Source of the DNA: Achromobacter anxifer
Lineage (GTDB): Bacteria > Pseudomonadota > Gammaproteobacteria > Burkholderiales > Burkholderiaceae_B
NCBI RefSeq assembly: GCF_903652925.1
Contig: NZ_CAHLAR010000009.1
Span: 124,001-188,000 of the forward strand
Direction: 5' to 3'
DNA: 64,000 bases
Shown: piece by piece, positions 15,001 through 21,089 of the stretch
Layout of the letters: every line of letters starts with the position of its first letter
How positions within the stretch are numbered: the first letter of the stretch is position 1
The notes under the pieces: model-generated
The model's database searches: none
What the model saw: the letters and a program-made list of their open reading frames with translations, nothing else
Told to the model about the DNA's origin: nothing
Translations under genes and position numbers: made by a program

Positions 15001-18000
15001 GGACCGTCCGCGGGCGTGTAGCCCGAGCTCAGGTCGGACAGATAGGTCCGGGTGGTCACGCCGGTGAAGGCGGTGGTGTCCACCGTGTTGGCGCCGCTGC
15101 CTTCCACCACGAAGCGGAAGTCTTTGACGTTGGTGTAGGCGCTGCTGATCTGCGCGCCGCCCGAGCCGATCTTCACCTGGCTGTTGTCCAGGGCCACGTT
15201 CTTGCCGCCCGTGGACAGCTCCACCGTATTGCTTCCCGCCGACCCGATCACCTGGGTGGCGTAGGCATTGCTGATGATGAAATAGTTGGACAGCCCGGCG
15301 GCGCCGTCCAGCACCGCCGTCCCCGCGAAGCGCGAGGTATCGATCCAGTTGCCGTACTCGCCGGCGACGACGCGCACGCTGGTGATGCCGGCATAGGTCG
15401 AAGCCGTGGCCTGGGTTTCGCCGGACGAGCGCTTGATCCAGCCCGTGGCGCCCATCTGCTCGAACGACACATAGCCCACGCCGCCATCGCCCATCTGCGT
15501 CTTGTAGCCCGCGCCGTCCGTACCCGTCAGGCCATCCGCCGCCACGACCAGTTCGGTGGCTGCGTTGACGCCTGTGCCGCCGTACACGTTGTAGCGGCCG
15601 CCCAGCAGCATGATCTGGTGGCGGGTGTTGTCGCCCGAACCCGAACGGATGACGCCGCCGGCCATCAGGCCGCTGACCAGCACGGTGTTGCCGCTGAAGG
15701 CCGATGCGTCGATCAGCGTCGAACCCAGGCCGCCGTTCAGGCGCGCGTCGCTGAACGCGCCATGCAGCGTATTGCTCAAGATCGGGGCCGCCACCCCGGC
15801 GCCCAGGGGCGTGCCGTCGGAGGCGTAGGCCGCCGTCAGCTGGGCGTTGGTCAGGGTGTAGTTCCACTGGCCGTTTTCTTCCAGCGTGTTGCTGAGCGAG
15901 CCGGCCTGCGCCCACAGCTGGTTGGCGCCTTGATAGCCGGTAAAGGTGTTGTGGCCCATGCCGCCCAGCAGGACGTTGACGCCCGCACTGCCGATCAGCG
16001 TCAGGTCGCCGCGATAATTGGTGCCGTCCAGCGTGACGCTGGTGCCGGCGTGATTGGTGCTGCCCGCTGCCGCAGCAGCGTCGATGGTGCGATAGTCCTG
16101 CAAGGTCACGGCGTTCACGCCGCGCAGGGTCACCGTGCTTGCGGCGCCTGCGCCCGGAGGCGTGTTCGTCAGTGTGGCCGAGGTCTTGTCGCCACTGAGC
16201 GCGGCGCTGCTTTCCACGCCCGCGATGTATTCGGTTGCGCCGCCGGTGGCCAGGTTGCCGATCACCAGATCGTTGCCGCCGCCGCCGCTGATGCGGTTCT
16301 GCCCGCGGCTGTTGGCCACGGTAATGATGTTGTCGCCCAGGTTGCCGACGATGTCGTTGCCGTACTCGCCGCCAGCGCCGATGACATTGCTGATGTTCAG
16401 CACGCCGGCCATGCCGCTGGCGTTGTAGAGGCCGGTGTTGCCGTCCTGGAAGTTCAGGTTGACGGTGACGTTGTCTTCATAGGCCGAGTAGTCCAGCGTG
16501 GTCTTACCCGCGACGCCGAAGAACATCTGCACATCGAGATTGCTGACCAGCGCGGTCGCCAGGCTGTTGACGCTGCCGTCGGCCGCCACGCCCGCGCCCA
16601 TGTAGACGCTGAGGCCGCCGCTGGTCTGCACGCGGGCCGTGACGTCTGCGCCAAATTGGGAAAGGTCCAGTGTGTTGCCGCTTTGGCCGGCCTGCTGGGT
16701 CAGGTTGAAACCGACGGTGCCGCTTGCGGCGATGTAGGTGTTGCCGCCGCCGCTGCCCTTGATGATGTCTTGCGAGTTATTGATCGTGACCGTGGTGTCG
16801 CCCACCACCGTGATCTTGTTACCGCCTTGCGTGGAACCCTTGACTCCGCTGATCGCCCGCACATAGCCGAACCCGGTCGGCGGCGGCGGCGGAATTTCTT
16901 CACCATTGGAGTCCGCCGTGGGGCCGGACAGGTCCACCGTCACCCCCGTCGCATAGCCGCTGTAGTCCAGTATGGTCTTGCCGCTTTGCGCCGTGCCTAT
17001 CAGATTGAAGGTCTTGTCGCCGATCTTCAGGCTTTGCGAGCCGTCGGCGGACTTGAACACCACGTTGACCACGCGCTGGGTCCAGTTGTTGCCCGCGTCC
17101 ACCGTCGAGTAAGTGATCTGGTAGGCGTCGTTGTTGCTGATGATGGCCGTAACGTTGCCCTGGACGCCCGAGAAATCCAGCGTGTTGTTGCTGTTGTCGT
17201 CGTCTTCGTTGCGCACCCAGACGCCGTTATCCAGCTTCATTCCCTGGCGCACTTCGATCGTGGTGACCGCGGCGGTGGAGCTGTTGTTGAACACGAACGT
17301 GTTATTACTGCCGTAGCCGACCAGTTGGCCGTTGACCGCCACGCCCACCAGGGTCGAGCCGCCGCTTTGCAGGCCGCTGGCGCTGGCCATCACGCCATTC
17401 CAGCTGGCGACGGTCACCGTGTTGGCGTCGATCACGCCATGGCGGTAATCCAGCACCCAGTCGCCGCCAAGCGCGGCGCTGCCCACGGTATGGGTCGCCG
17501 CCGCCACATCCGCGCGCGTGATGGCCGCGAGGCTGTCGACGAAGGCAATGCCGCCGCGGCCGGCCGCCACGTTGCAGCCATAGAGCAGGATGTCGCCGTC
17601 TTCCGACATGGCGTCGCCCCAGGCGCGCAGTTGGTCCTTGTAGGCATCCAGCTGGCCGGAACCCAGCGTGGCGGTGCCCAGCGTCAGCGATCCCACGCTG
17701 CCGTGGCTCATGATCTGCACCGCGGCCAGGTCCTTGTGCTGGCCCAGCACCTGCGTGATCTGGTTCACGCCGTCATAGCGGCCGTCCAGCACGATGATCT
17801 CGGTGTCATGACTGCGCAGCACCTGCAGTTGCGGGCCGTCGCCGCTGGGCTTGGCCAGCCCGTCCAGGCCTTCGGTCTTGCCGCTGATCAGGCCATACAG
17901 GCCCTGCACGATCTGCTCGGCGTTGTCCACCGCCGGATCCACGAAGATGATCTGGCGCACCGGCGTCTGTTCGGAATGCGTGGTGTAGCCCGGAATGGCA

Positions 18001-18410
18001 TCAGGCAGCGCCGACGGCTTGCCCTGGCCGGCTTCCGTACCGGGCAGCCATGCCTTGGCGTCGCCCTGGCGGGTGGCGCTGGCCTTGGCGTACTGCTCCA
18101 GCGTCAGCATTTCGCTGTGCTGCGTGACGGCCTTGAAGGCGGCGCGTTCCACCAGGTACGGATGCGAGCCGGGCGCGCTGGGCTTCTTGCCCTGGGCGCC
18201 GGCGGCGGGGTCGGCGGGCGCCACCACGGGAGCCTGCTCGCTTGCCGGCGGCGGCGGCGGGACCAGCAGTTCGGCCGACATGAGATAGCGGCGCTCCAGC
18301 GCCTCGAAGAGCGGCCGCCTGCGGAACAAGGATTGCTGCACCTCGCGGGAGGAACGGCCGGTCCAGAGTTTGCGCGCCAGTTTCTTCATGCTCATATCGT
18401 CGCTCGACAT
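1..18410 (-). CDS. Giant LEPR-xLL/DUF4347 repeat surface protein (3' end outside window)
   Basis: The minus-strand frame is open from 18410 to the left edge: 6,136 codons with no stop seen, so the true protein is longer. The N-terminus has a LEPR-xLL-like motif (FEALERRYLMSAELL, about residues 35-49) and a proline run, with no ordinary Sec signal. Residues about 152-330 match DUF4347 (IIFVDPAVDNAEQI, IMSHGSVGSLTLG, ILLYGCNVAAG). Next come beta-rich, Gly/Asn-rich segments with an RTX-like GGGGNDLVIG, then from about residue 1,900 onward many diverged repeats of roughly 60-80 residues with the pattern GASVAVNxxxNxxxAxI followed by VxVxAxDxSxIxAVAGAV. This suggests a long beta-solenoid surface adhesin. 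Almost no cysteine was seen. Starts at 18410, 18395 and 18389 are in frame; none has a strong ribosome site. The TolC-like gene just upstream suggests type I-style export. Function is inferred; the family is uncharacterised. Confidence 0.85.
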   Translation of the reverse strand, partial: MSSDDMSMKKLARKLWTGRSSREVQQSLFRRRPLFEALERRYLMSAELLVPPPPPASEQAPVVAPADPAAGAQGKKPSAPGSHPYLVERAAFKAVTQHSEMLTLEQYAKASATRQGDAKAWLPGTEAGQGKPSALPDAIPGYTTHSEQTPVRQIIFVDPAVDNAEQIVQGLYGLISGKTEGLDGLAKPSGDGPQLQVLRSHDTEIIVLDGRYDGVNQITQVLGQHKDLAAVQIMSHGSVGSLTLGTATLGSGQLDAYKDQLRAWGDAMSEDGDILLYGCNVAAGRGGIAFVDSLAAITRADVAAATHTVGSAALGGDWVLDYRHGVIDANTVTVASWNGVMASASGLQSGGSTLVGVAVNGQLVGYGSNNTFVFNNSSTAAVTTIEVRQGMKLDNGVWVRNEDDDNSNNTLDFSGVQGNVTAIISNNDAYQITYSTVDAGNNWTQRVVNVVFKSADGSQSLKIGDKTFNLIGTAQSGKTILDYSGYATGVTVDLSGPTADSNGEEIPPPPPTGFGYVRAISGVKGSTQGGNKITVVGDTTVTINNSQDIIKGSGGGNTYIAASGTVGFNLTQQAGQSGNTLDLSQFGADVTARVQTSGGLSVYMGAGVAADGSVNSLATALVSNLDVQMFFGVAGKTTLDYSAYEDNVTVNLNFQDGNTGLYNASGMAGVLNISNVIGAGGEYGNDIVGNLGDNIITVANSRGQNRISGGGGNDLVIGNLATGGATEYIAGVESSAALSGDKTSATLTNTPPGAGAASTVTLRGVNAVTLQDYRTIDAAAAAGSTNHAGTSVTLDGTNYRGDLTLIGSAGVNVLLGGMGHNTFTGYQGANQLWAQAGSLSNTLEENGQWNYTLTNAQLTAAYASDGTPLGAGVAAPILSNTLHGAFSDARLNGGLGSTLIDASAFSGNTVLVSGLMAGGVIRSGSGDNTRHQIMLLGGRYNVYGGTGVNAATELVVAADGLTGTDGAGYKTQMGDGGVGYVSFEQMGATGWIKRSSGETQATASTYAGITSVRVVAGEYGNWIDTSRFAGTAVLDGAAGLSNYFIISNAYATQVIGSAGSNTVELSTGGKNVALDNSQVKIGSGGAQISSAYTNVKDFRFVVEGSGANTVDTTAFTGVTTRTYLSDLSSGYTPADGPALAFVFPNHANARVDVGLEGVRTIQDLLDAIGAGIMVNAAGEPLRIAVGGPNAGKLIPATDTTSAWDYLYALTASLDAQGRLQVSYSQDAIAAGFSGVFSLAPGMQTALNADGTVSTSTVSLSDAAYKLGLIAAGQVQSSSNGAGVLTGAALAIGHQTQFVLAGSNSTIRSGGGDNTFVVNYGQGALNTGAGNSIAAQVGARNSLVVNTSLGAVLSNANVHYVSGGSPASQVALNGSAFADATLISTSSTGATTLDASVWNQAVTLATRGGYDTLKGNTSNVSFVVTQPADTAAGKVTVSLASNSGSGNSLQVMALGDGTALSRLISQTGAIAGVTLGANTGKLDYVLDIGKGTLDQALSVGGRNVIIRGESYTVLQNITLDAGYTLRLEGQNITVGATSGANIMLAAGAIELAAQRYRPWRSAMAQIYELDAGITVNNATLWARDQQGSGVSLTSKIDSKDYDLDPLIKNGENQSTVLNSLASGVNSAFDALMKFLDGASAMASWAGIKYTSSITVGTQARLVSNGEVTITSTTSATVKLSPLVAKIAGIAVGVLQNKSTIDVQGTVIASKAITIKSDLTNEMEIALLPGQLGAVPAVIGVGVAVVISESSVHIGTGARLETGLLHTADAYTSSVSGVGGDVTIQALTSHKSTISISAAGAMAESDDTKPVTGADGKIDPSKETGKYKASYAKVGVAVGFAYNQLTTEAFMDGTVVARNAGKVTVEAKAEDAGSAIAVKTILGGRAATGSDFLSSAQTEAKSAAIGKTVTPIVGGALSGLGTGAQYTKSFFSALVSENRGTKFGEKIKQIKQEKDFEDRAKYDSDIQKEIDKPSTEFQVGAALGMSMSNITTTARIGNGVTAATVSTAGGDVTVNAQTQYNTKLTVMSGVDDQAIADKQAFLNKKNNLTTNQPERAAGPDGSDFGAAAAVIIGIDNVATQATVSQLANISTQGGDVAVTASTLNQIDPKKLWLVNLYAPFDGIDTKWNDADGTKDKMTVAGKAAASFLNNLQATLTSTGGISSSFSSWASATAKSKKLALSGAFTVLVQDTKTQAQVAGKINTTLSGGAAGDVKVEAENSSQRLNLVGNIILPSMSLGGAKSLQKAAPRGASEGRFSYGKDLVKGFLTPKFQGFDYGSSSKEGSAIGVSVYVNAATHQTRAVVSDTAEINSGKLTVDADNELISVTLGASGGQAKTLALNGVVLVNSTSATTLAQVGRGANITAAGAASIQATDATWVGTVAGAAAGSQAVGVGMSVSINDVNRWTQALIGDTLRAADGAPTARPVGSFSAASLTLRAENKGFIGNLAVAGSRVSSPVAGAGSGTGAGAGGAGGAGGTGTSLDNLKLPTSQGDAAPGADSPAPAPTDLGSKLEGLSGQVTQLTQDTGAAPGSPAPGGGSGSQQSKAGVAISGAVAVNMVSDFAQAYVNAAGMKITIGGDAKVEAQNGTHTLALSGSAALAQSDNAKSNVGIAGAYSMNMLGGEARAQVLAVGELVVAADLALAARRTGVAVTIAAGMAGAKGQKGVAVAGSAAVGVADYANIAVLGNAAKVSARDVTLEARDLSVLVTVAGAVASSEGKAGVGAAVAVNVSTNNAEAGIRQVTELLYTGRVDVSAQSTQVAVGFAGALGAARDGAGVGGSVSVNVLSNRINSYLVNSKVVYGGAAGSNHGVDIRAEDKSTLVAITGAAGVGKKAGVGIAVSYNEIGNVVMAGIQGSTVDTGGHGAVNVTAKDTSSLGGGAVGVGVGMGEAKFAAAGSVQVNRVSSAVAAYVLPSRDGNGAVTARSRIDASALTVEATENNTLVAVTGGVAVTAGGSVAVGASVSVNEFSSRTSALLEYADVDVAGKVDVSAHSSPLLVSVGAAGALSKKFALAGAVNVNMMRGATEARISDSTVKAGSQAGFSGDAVRVNASDASALYAITVAGAIATQGAAVGLAVAVNIMGGNTAFDRNLLGFNNTTLADSGAAVTTVGVADNAGATANPKIAASILRSDVRAAQGNINVFAGLVDPMAAGGNAQLNGGNQLPVGDGGIGVNQGGSTLTFTGDAAAIINGTKDDSGNAGMPGQSGASGGEFSGWQTGDGVYLSSGAGNITLADGSSLRNDRVYYVIRREAPDGQAIIQLADTQEDALRGKALQFGSVVNLSAIGFAHVRMQEATSVNLQPFHGVDAGVTLNTATNTLVLAQPFPGVQEGSAIIYSGSVGSNGQIEDVLANRILAQGKDVLKVGVTYYVFNLSADQTSFQLRDGQGNVVDFSGAAVGGALQRFSVSNPAGAALNPDGSLTLPKAHGLATGDKVVVNLAANGILTGLANDHVYVVEVVNSTTLRFKDVNGAAVTLGALGYVAEFNAGSKRYDYFLADANGVKLLDAQNRPISVNPDAMIAFTQVALQRQTSQTSTSTGSDGTQNTSITQGTPTNATLSASSAKSQIAGENSFSFASDAGLATGDVVIYRSQGTNIAGLVDGQRYYVINASQGGAFRYQLASSLENARDGIAMQLGALTGTGGISLQKAVDRISSGGLITLDIGSLTKGQSLSNSMLSITVAGAGGKSLGGAGAIGVNLSRADVTAIIDNTGAAAGTKVQADAGAVSVSAQDASRIVTATGALGISTTQGASAAIGASVGVADMRNNVRAAIAQATVEAQAVQVRAEERASIYNVSVGLAGGAGVAVSGSLAVNTIQNTVHAQIRDASVTATSGDIRIVARDTASIAALAGNVAVSVGGRVAAGMAFAVNQIFDTVYAGAVRSSLSATGDIVVQAAFAKPDDLSPGLNAQISTMAVSGAVAAGGSGANVGFGGSAVLNWIANSIKAEIGETSAGQDVTAGGDIVVRASDESTINSLAGAVALGLGSQGASVAVGASLSYNYLGGAPAGNAREHSISAQIRDTQGAVRGAHVQVASLFEGSIHNVTVAGSVAVGTAAVSVGGAVSVNRLNSKNEAGIRNARLVEALSAGGAPGVAVQARDDGYVLAVAGGLGVAVSPGSGAGIAAGVSATHNTVNNQTRAYIDGSSASNSGLNTAIGSAHGIAVDAVNESRIVSVSIGVAAAVAVGQGFAGAGAGAGSGNTIGGSVEATLKNVIPLNNGYIAGDVRVNAENTGSIVTVAGALAVAVSAGGMGAGASVGVSVAISEISTTVRALVENSVIWTNGTGQGVTVSASDRATITAIAVGGAVSVQAGSAGVAIAVGTSVAVNKVFNTVHADIRGGDIQTAGAGLSVSANQQAGILSVVLGASVAVSVGDSANAAIGGGGALARNVISASVQAGISDAHISTEGAGGARGALDVRALGLSQINAVVLGMSASVSVSHYAAASASVGVAMAENVIGYDVNSAGQVVALGANRPVNEITASIDRSAVTAGAVSVNASNVKFKADGSVDQQQSIDAVVVAGAVAVSVAYAPPIVDGASLAVSGAGAGARAVNKIKTAITARITDQNQAHAWNAASVSVVATDKSRIDSTIAAVAISVAVSLGATASLSVAASLAQNEVGNDTLAKVDGVNFTGAPVITVKADSQASIHTISVAVSIAAGVSLGGLSVAGGGADARNVISSSAVAMMNGSRVTGNGANALTIDADMSGAIDAKVVVASVAFTAAGGSLAIGASLAENEITQAAGARASLSNTQVWHLGAVNVSADTRQTLEAVVVAGAVGIAYQGAALAGAGSSAYNTSRAVTRAEVNGLTQSDATVRGAESLNVRASNTSTLKATAAGASLAGTSQGLALSVGVALASNKALGAVEAALSNSVLTASAGAQMTRVAVTAQDTTTLEAKAIGASLAFAMQGGSLSVGASVARNVAAMSVQSSITGSTLNVSDGVAVSAKETATLDGVSVAASVAAGFAGVAVSGAGAESTQTVANDVGGYISGSTITAGTGVSVKADNTSSISAVTGAVSVSVTGAGLGASIGVSIAKNTFGAYSGDGVTRANRALAYIDNSTISVAKGNVDVLATSSETLTSVNFAGSVAVAGAGGSAAGSGVQVTNRFATTTSAYIQGSEAIAGITGGAGSVNVRAQDASTILKSGAYGVAVAASLPVPGNFGLNLALAVTLVDSEAANEVSAYINTASGKNVGAYDAVSVTALEKTDFKGLDAVTASVAVGGGIAASGAGVRVTNNTRNNVSARILGAGKVGALGKVEIKADTQVRAEIDLTQVSVAVGIVGAAVGVGIAENIARDTTTASVDGATVSAPVVDMNALVSVDFSQTQTAGVAATTGLAVNVNKALVDIATTTLAEARNGAVLQGVSVSVPGQGEIPGMVNINAQGTYYGRAYSKAITGGVIGVGVMSAETRLGGSLKASVDNATVQGAIIGITTAATTERNGEAGLQAEARSLEVGGVTVSIDSAKLTTALDSRVQIGNNARVDGTLLSIVAGQVQSVDVKMDAGTIALVAGRQGKIDVEVGGKSAIDISGGAQVTGNKLDIRSNNTVRGTSTLSGYSVKVAGADVSKHTVTIKPESTITITGARQANSTLESAGMTVVQARGNFDTPGMLDLVTTNDIIYTQRNKITGVSGVSVTLSTNKLSTDGALSQVKVSGAFLRNAFGDVVMAANTRGVTTTISDLLVVAVSSFSKSDSNNDLTVRNAILIDNSSIEGDSILALAGSGKASDPLSTGYLLANDNVSFTLVGIAQIPDVDSGARARQINTVLIDGVSSIGSLLKAQRNVRLETNPSKLDQAHVNGSVQVIGLNLNPTVKLADAVVDTTSSRVATGSATQIIAGVNNAANLFVIPAELLAQLGLSGAGLPTAGAPLRFDSNSPVVKAILEKLLGAGKTSLDGAPGTVNIDVRYELTAFSASDIKVNVTTGMIIEHNGSYYRYNSPNSRDLDLAAEDYVNNSYWMRLSNPTQAQKDEALGSDFGAFAAGNVGRLYFVLKTVDIDQPTLRYASQQNVISEQIRTLTRMQVEHASDPQAVARYQANIAALQQQLQSIQMGMTLANGQIRYLDSFSTFFIDMPDMYASGGSVYVSASDTSGVYRSGIDARANTQINIVNDSPMLMNVRDAVVLDGTIIRPGSDGQLKVF

Positions 18411-18543
18411 TTTTCTTGCGGGCGTATGCAACGCCCTGATTTAAACGATTCCGAGCCATCCGGCTGGCCGCCGGATGGCTCTGCTGTTGTCTTGCCTGCG
18501 TACAGCCCCGGCTTGCGCGTCTTGCCGCAAGCCCCCTGCGTCC

Positions 18544-20211
18544 CTACAGCATCTGCTGGCTGATCGCCGCGATGTCCGCCGCGTTCAGCGTGCCCGCAGC
18601 CTGCTTCAGCTTCAGTCCGTCCAGCAAAAAGTTGTATCCGGCCTCGGCCTGCTGCCGCTTCGCGTTGTAAAGATTGCGCGTCGCGTCCAGCACGCTGACG
18701 ATGTCGTTCAGCCCTGCCTGGAAGCCCTCTTCCTTGAGTTTCAGCGCCAGTTCGAAGGACTCCACCGAGCTGTTCAGCGCCTTGATCCGGTCGATGCCGA
18801 TCACAATGTTCTGGAACGAAGAGAACACCTGGCGCTGCACCTTGCGGCGCGTCAGGCTCAGGTCGGACGAGGCCGCGCTCAGGCGGCTGGCCGCCGCGTG
18901 ACTCATGCCATACGTGTAGCCGCCCTGGAAGATCGGCACCGACAGGTTCACCGTGAAGCGCGTGTCGGCGACCGTGCTGCCACCGCCGAACAGGCTGCCA
19001 CCGGTTTCGTTGCGGCCGGTGGAAGCGCGCAGGTTCACGCTGGGGTAATAGCCCGCCTTCTGCACCGACACTTCCTTTTCCGCCACCGCCACGCCGGCCG
19101 AGGCCGCGCGGATCGACCAGTTCTGGTCCAGCGCGGTGCGCAGCCAGGCCTGGGGATCGTTGGGCGCGGGCAAGGTCATCGGCAGGTCCTTGCGCACCGG
19201 ACGCAGCTTGAGGTTGCCGTAGCCCACGATTTCCTGGACGGCCTGCTGCTTATCCAGATAGTCGTTCCTGGCCAGCAGCGTGTTGGCGTCCTGGATGTCC
19301 AGGCGGGCCTGCACTTCGCTCAGGCCGACGCGGGTTTCCTGGCCGCTGTGGAAACGCGCCTGCACCAGTTCCTGCTGCTTGCGCGTGGTGCGGCGTTCGG
19401 CCTCGGTCAGTTCGATCTGGTCCTGCGCCGCGAGCACGCTGAGATAGGCCGTCGCCGTGCGCAGCATCAGGTCCTGCTGCGCGTAGGCGTAGCTGGCCAC
19501 TTCCTTGCGTTCCGCTTCCTGCGACTGGCGCCACTTGTGATAGGCGCCCAGTTCGAAGATCGGCTGGTTCAGGGTCAGCGCCCAGCCGTCCTCGGCCCAG
19601 TTGGCGCGGCCCGTCTGGTAGACGGCGTTTTCGCTGTCGACCACGTTCTGGCGCACGCGGCTGCGATTGACTTCGCCGCTGACGCTGGGCAGAAGGCCGG
19701 CGCGGGCGGACATCACGCCATAGCCCACGGCCTGCAGCTCCTGGTAGGCCCCCTGCATCTGCGGATCGTTCTGCAGCGCCATCATGTAGACCTGGTCCAG
19801 CGTCAAGGGATCCGACTGGTCCGGCAGTTGCGCGCCGTTGTAGGCCGGCATGTTCTCCGCCAGGTACGAGGCGGGCGCCGGGAACACCGTGTTCTCGTCG
19901 AAGCGCGGCGCAGGCGCCGACGGCACCTCGTCCATCTTGGCGCTGGGCATCGCCTTGCCGAAGCCCGAATCCTCTTGCGGACTGCGCTCGCCGATCTGGA
20001 GCGCGCCGCTTTCGGTTTGCGGACCGGAGGGCGTGACGGACGCGGCGGTTGTGGTCGTGGCCGCGCTTGTGGCCGGCGCCGCCGACGCGGCAGGCGCCTT
20101 CTGGCCATTCGAGGCGCAACCCGCCACATTCAATGCGGCCAGCACCGCCATCGCCAGCATGCCCTTGCGCGCATGCGCGGGGCGGAAGAGAAGCTTGTCG
20201 TTGTCAGTCAT
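18544..20211 (-). CDS. TolC-family outer-membrane efflux lipoprotein
   Basis: This 555-residue protein is an outer-membrane channel of the TolC/OEP family, the exit duct of type I secretion and efflux systems. The N-terminus has a lipoprotein signal (lipobox VAGC, Cys32), then an Ala/Pro-rich linker to about residue 110, then two OEP-type repeats with the usual long helices (LTLDQVYMMALQNDPQMQGA at about residue 135; later SVNLRASTGRNETGG). Its start overlaps the stop of the preceding gene by 8 bases, which suggests translational coupling. It lies about 130 bases before the giant repeat protein, so I infer it helps export that protein. No ABC exporter or membrane-fusion gene is visible here; they may lie beyond the left edge. 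A multidrug-efflux role cannot be excluded, but context argues against it. Confidence 0.9.
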   Translation of the reverse strand: MTDNDKLLFRPAHARKGMLAMAVLAALNVAGCASNGQKAPAASAAPATSAATTTTAASVTPSGPQTESGALQIGERSPQEDSGFGKAMPSAKMDEVPSAPAPRFDENTVFPAPASYLAENMPAYNGAQLPDQSDPLTLDQVYMMALQNDPQMQGAYQELQAVGYGVMSARAGLLPSVSGEVNRSRVRQNVVDSENAVYQTGRANWAEDGWALTLNQPIFELGAYHKWRQSQEAERKEVASYAYAQQDLMLRTATAYLSVLAAQDQIELTEAERRTTRKQQELVQARFHSGQETRVGLSEVQARLDIQDANTLLARNDYLDKQQAVQEIVGYGNLKLRPVRKDLPMTLPAPNDPQAWLRTALDQNWSIRAASAGVAVAEKEVSVQKAGYYPSVNLRASTGRNETGGSLFGGGSTVADTRFTVNLSVPIFQGGYTYGMSHAAASRLSAASSDLSLTRRKVQRQVFSSFQNIVIGIDRIKALNSSVESFELALKLKEEGFQAGLNDIVSVLDATRNLYNAKRQQAEAGYNFLLDGLKLKQAAGTLNAADIAAISQQML

Positions 20212-21073
20212 AGTAGACAGTCAGAAACTCGTGTCCGTCCCGCGCGGCCCCCGCGGCCAGGCTATAGAGGCTGCGGGGTTCGTCGGGCAAAAGAAAACCC
20301 AGTACTTCGCTTTCCGCCAGGGCCAGGCTGGCGGCAAGACGCAAAAGGTCGGGAATAAAAGCTCTCAAGGGCAGATCCGCCCCGCGAAACGTCACCGTGA
20401 ACGAATCGCGCCGGGTATCGGCCTCGTCCACTTCCAGGAACATGAAGCCCGCCGGATCCGCCTCTCCGCATGCCTGCGTCACGATCGATTGCGCGACCTG
20501 CCGCAGCACCGGATTGGCGAGCCGGGCCAGATACGGCGCCAGATGCGCATCGAACGCCGCGCGGTCCTGCAGATAGCGCATGCGGTAGGCGGTCACGGCC
20601 GCCTCGCGCTGCGTCGCAGGATGCCACTTGTACCCGCAGCCCAGCGGCAGCACGCCGTGCTGGCGCAAGGCTTCGGGCGTGGGCATGAACTCCAGGTAGA
20701 CCCGGTACGTGCCTGCCGCGCCGTCGGGCTCATAGGCGAAGAACATGGCGCGCGCTTGCTCCATGTCCTGCTGCACACGCATCCACAACGCCTGCGGAAT
20801 CGCGAGCTCGCGCGACAAGCTGGCCAGATCCAGCTGGCGCCAGTTCTCGCGCTGGATCCCCAGCATGAAGCGGTTGCCGACCAGGCCGGCGGCCGAGAAC
20901 TTCATCGACCACTCGACCCCGTCGATCTGCCGGTTCTTGAAGACCGACAGCAAACGGTCCGCCCAGATCCGCTGTTCCCCCCGCAGCGTGTGCAGGGGGA
21001 TATGGATCTCGGGCTCGGCGCCGGCTTGGCTGGGGGCCTGGCCGATCGCGGGAGTCAAGGCGGCGGTCAGCAT
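20204..21073 (-). CDS. Unrecognised 289-residue protein in the giant-protein operon
   Basis: I do not recognise this family. The protein has 289 residues, no convincing signal peptide or membrane segment, and is probably cytoplasmic. It mixes hydrophobic and acidic stretches: an aromatic-rich part at about residues 50-75 (GVEWSMKFSAAGLVGNRF), a central segment with GCGYKWHPAT, and a C-terminal part with FMFLEVDEADTRRDSFTVTF. It starts 16 bases after the sapC-like stop, and its own stop lies inside the start of the TolC-like gene (ATGACTGA overlap). This tight packing ties it to export or assembly of the giant surface protein. It could be a chaperone, regulator or modifying enzyme; the sequence alone does not decide. 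Confidence 0.75.
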   Translation of the reverse strand: MLTAALTPAIGQAPSQAGAEPEIHIPLHTLRGEQRIWADRLLSVFKNRQIDGVEWSMKFSAAGLVGNRFMLGIQRENWRQLDLASLSRELAIPQALWMRVQQDMEQARAMFFAYEPDGAAGTYRVYLEFMPTPEALRQHGVLPLGCGYKWHPATQREAAVTAYRMRYLQDRAAFDAHLAPYLARLANPVLRQVAQSIVTQACGEADPAGFMFLEVDEADTRRDSFTVTFRGADLPLRAFIPDLLRLAASLALAESEVLGFLLPDEPRSLYSLAAGAARDGHEFLTVYYD

Positions 21074-21089
21074 GGCCCTGCGGCAGCTA

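Noticed and set aside
14086-15915. A 609-codon minus-strand frame
   Set aside because: It is in a different frame from the giant gene and reads as Arg/Gly/Gln-rich low-complexity sequence; the in-frame product there is coherent.
7584-18563. A 3,659-codon open frame on the plus strand, with further long ones at 282-1928 and 4476-7550
   Set aside because: Codon-aligned antisense of the giant minus-strand gene. The conceptual products are Arg/His/Gln/Asp-rich with no domain, and the minus strand gives a coherent repeat protein with DUF4347. The open frame follows from GCC/GTC/GAC/ACC codon use.
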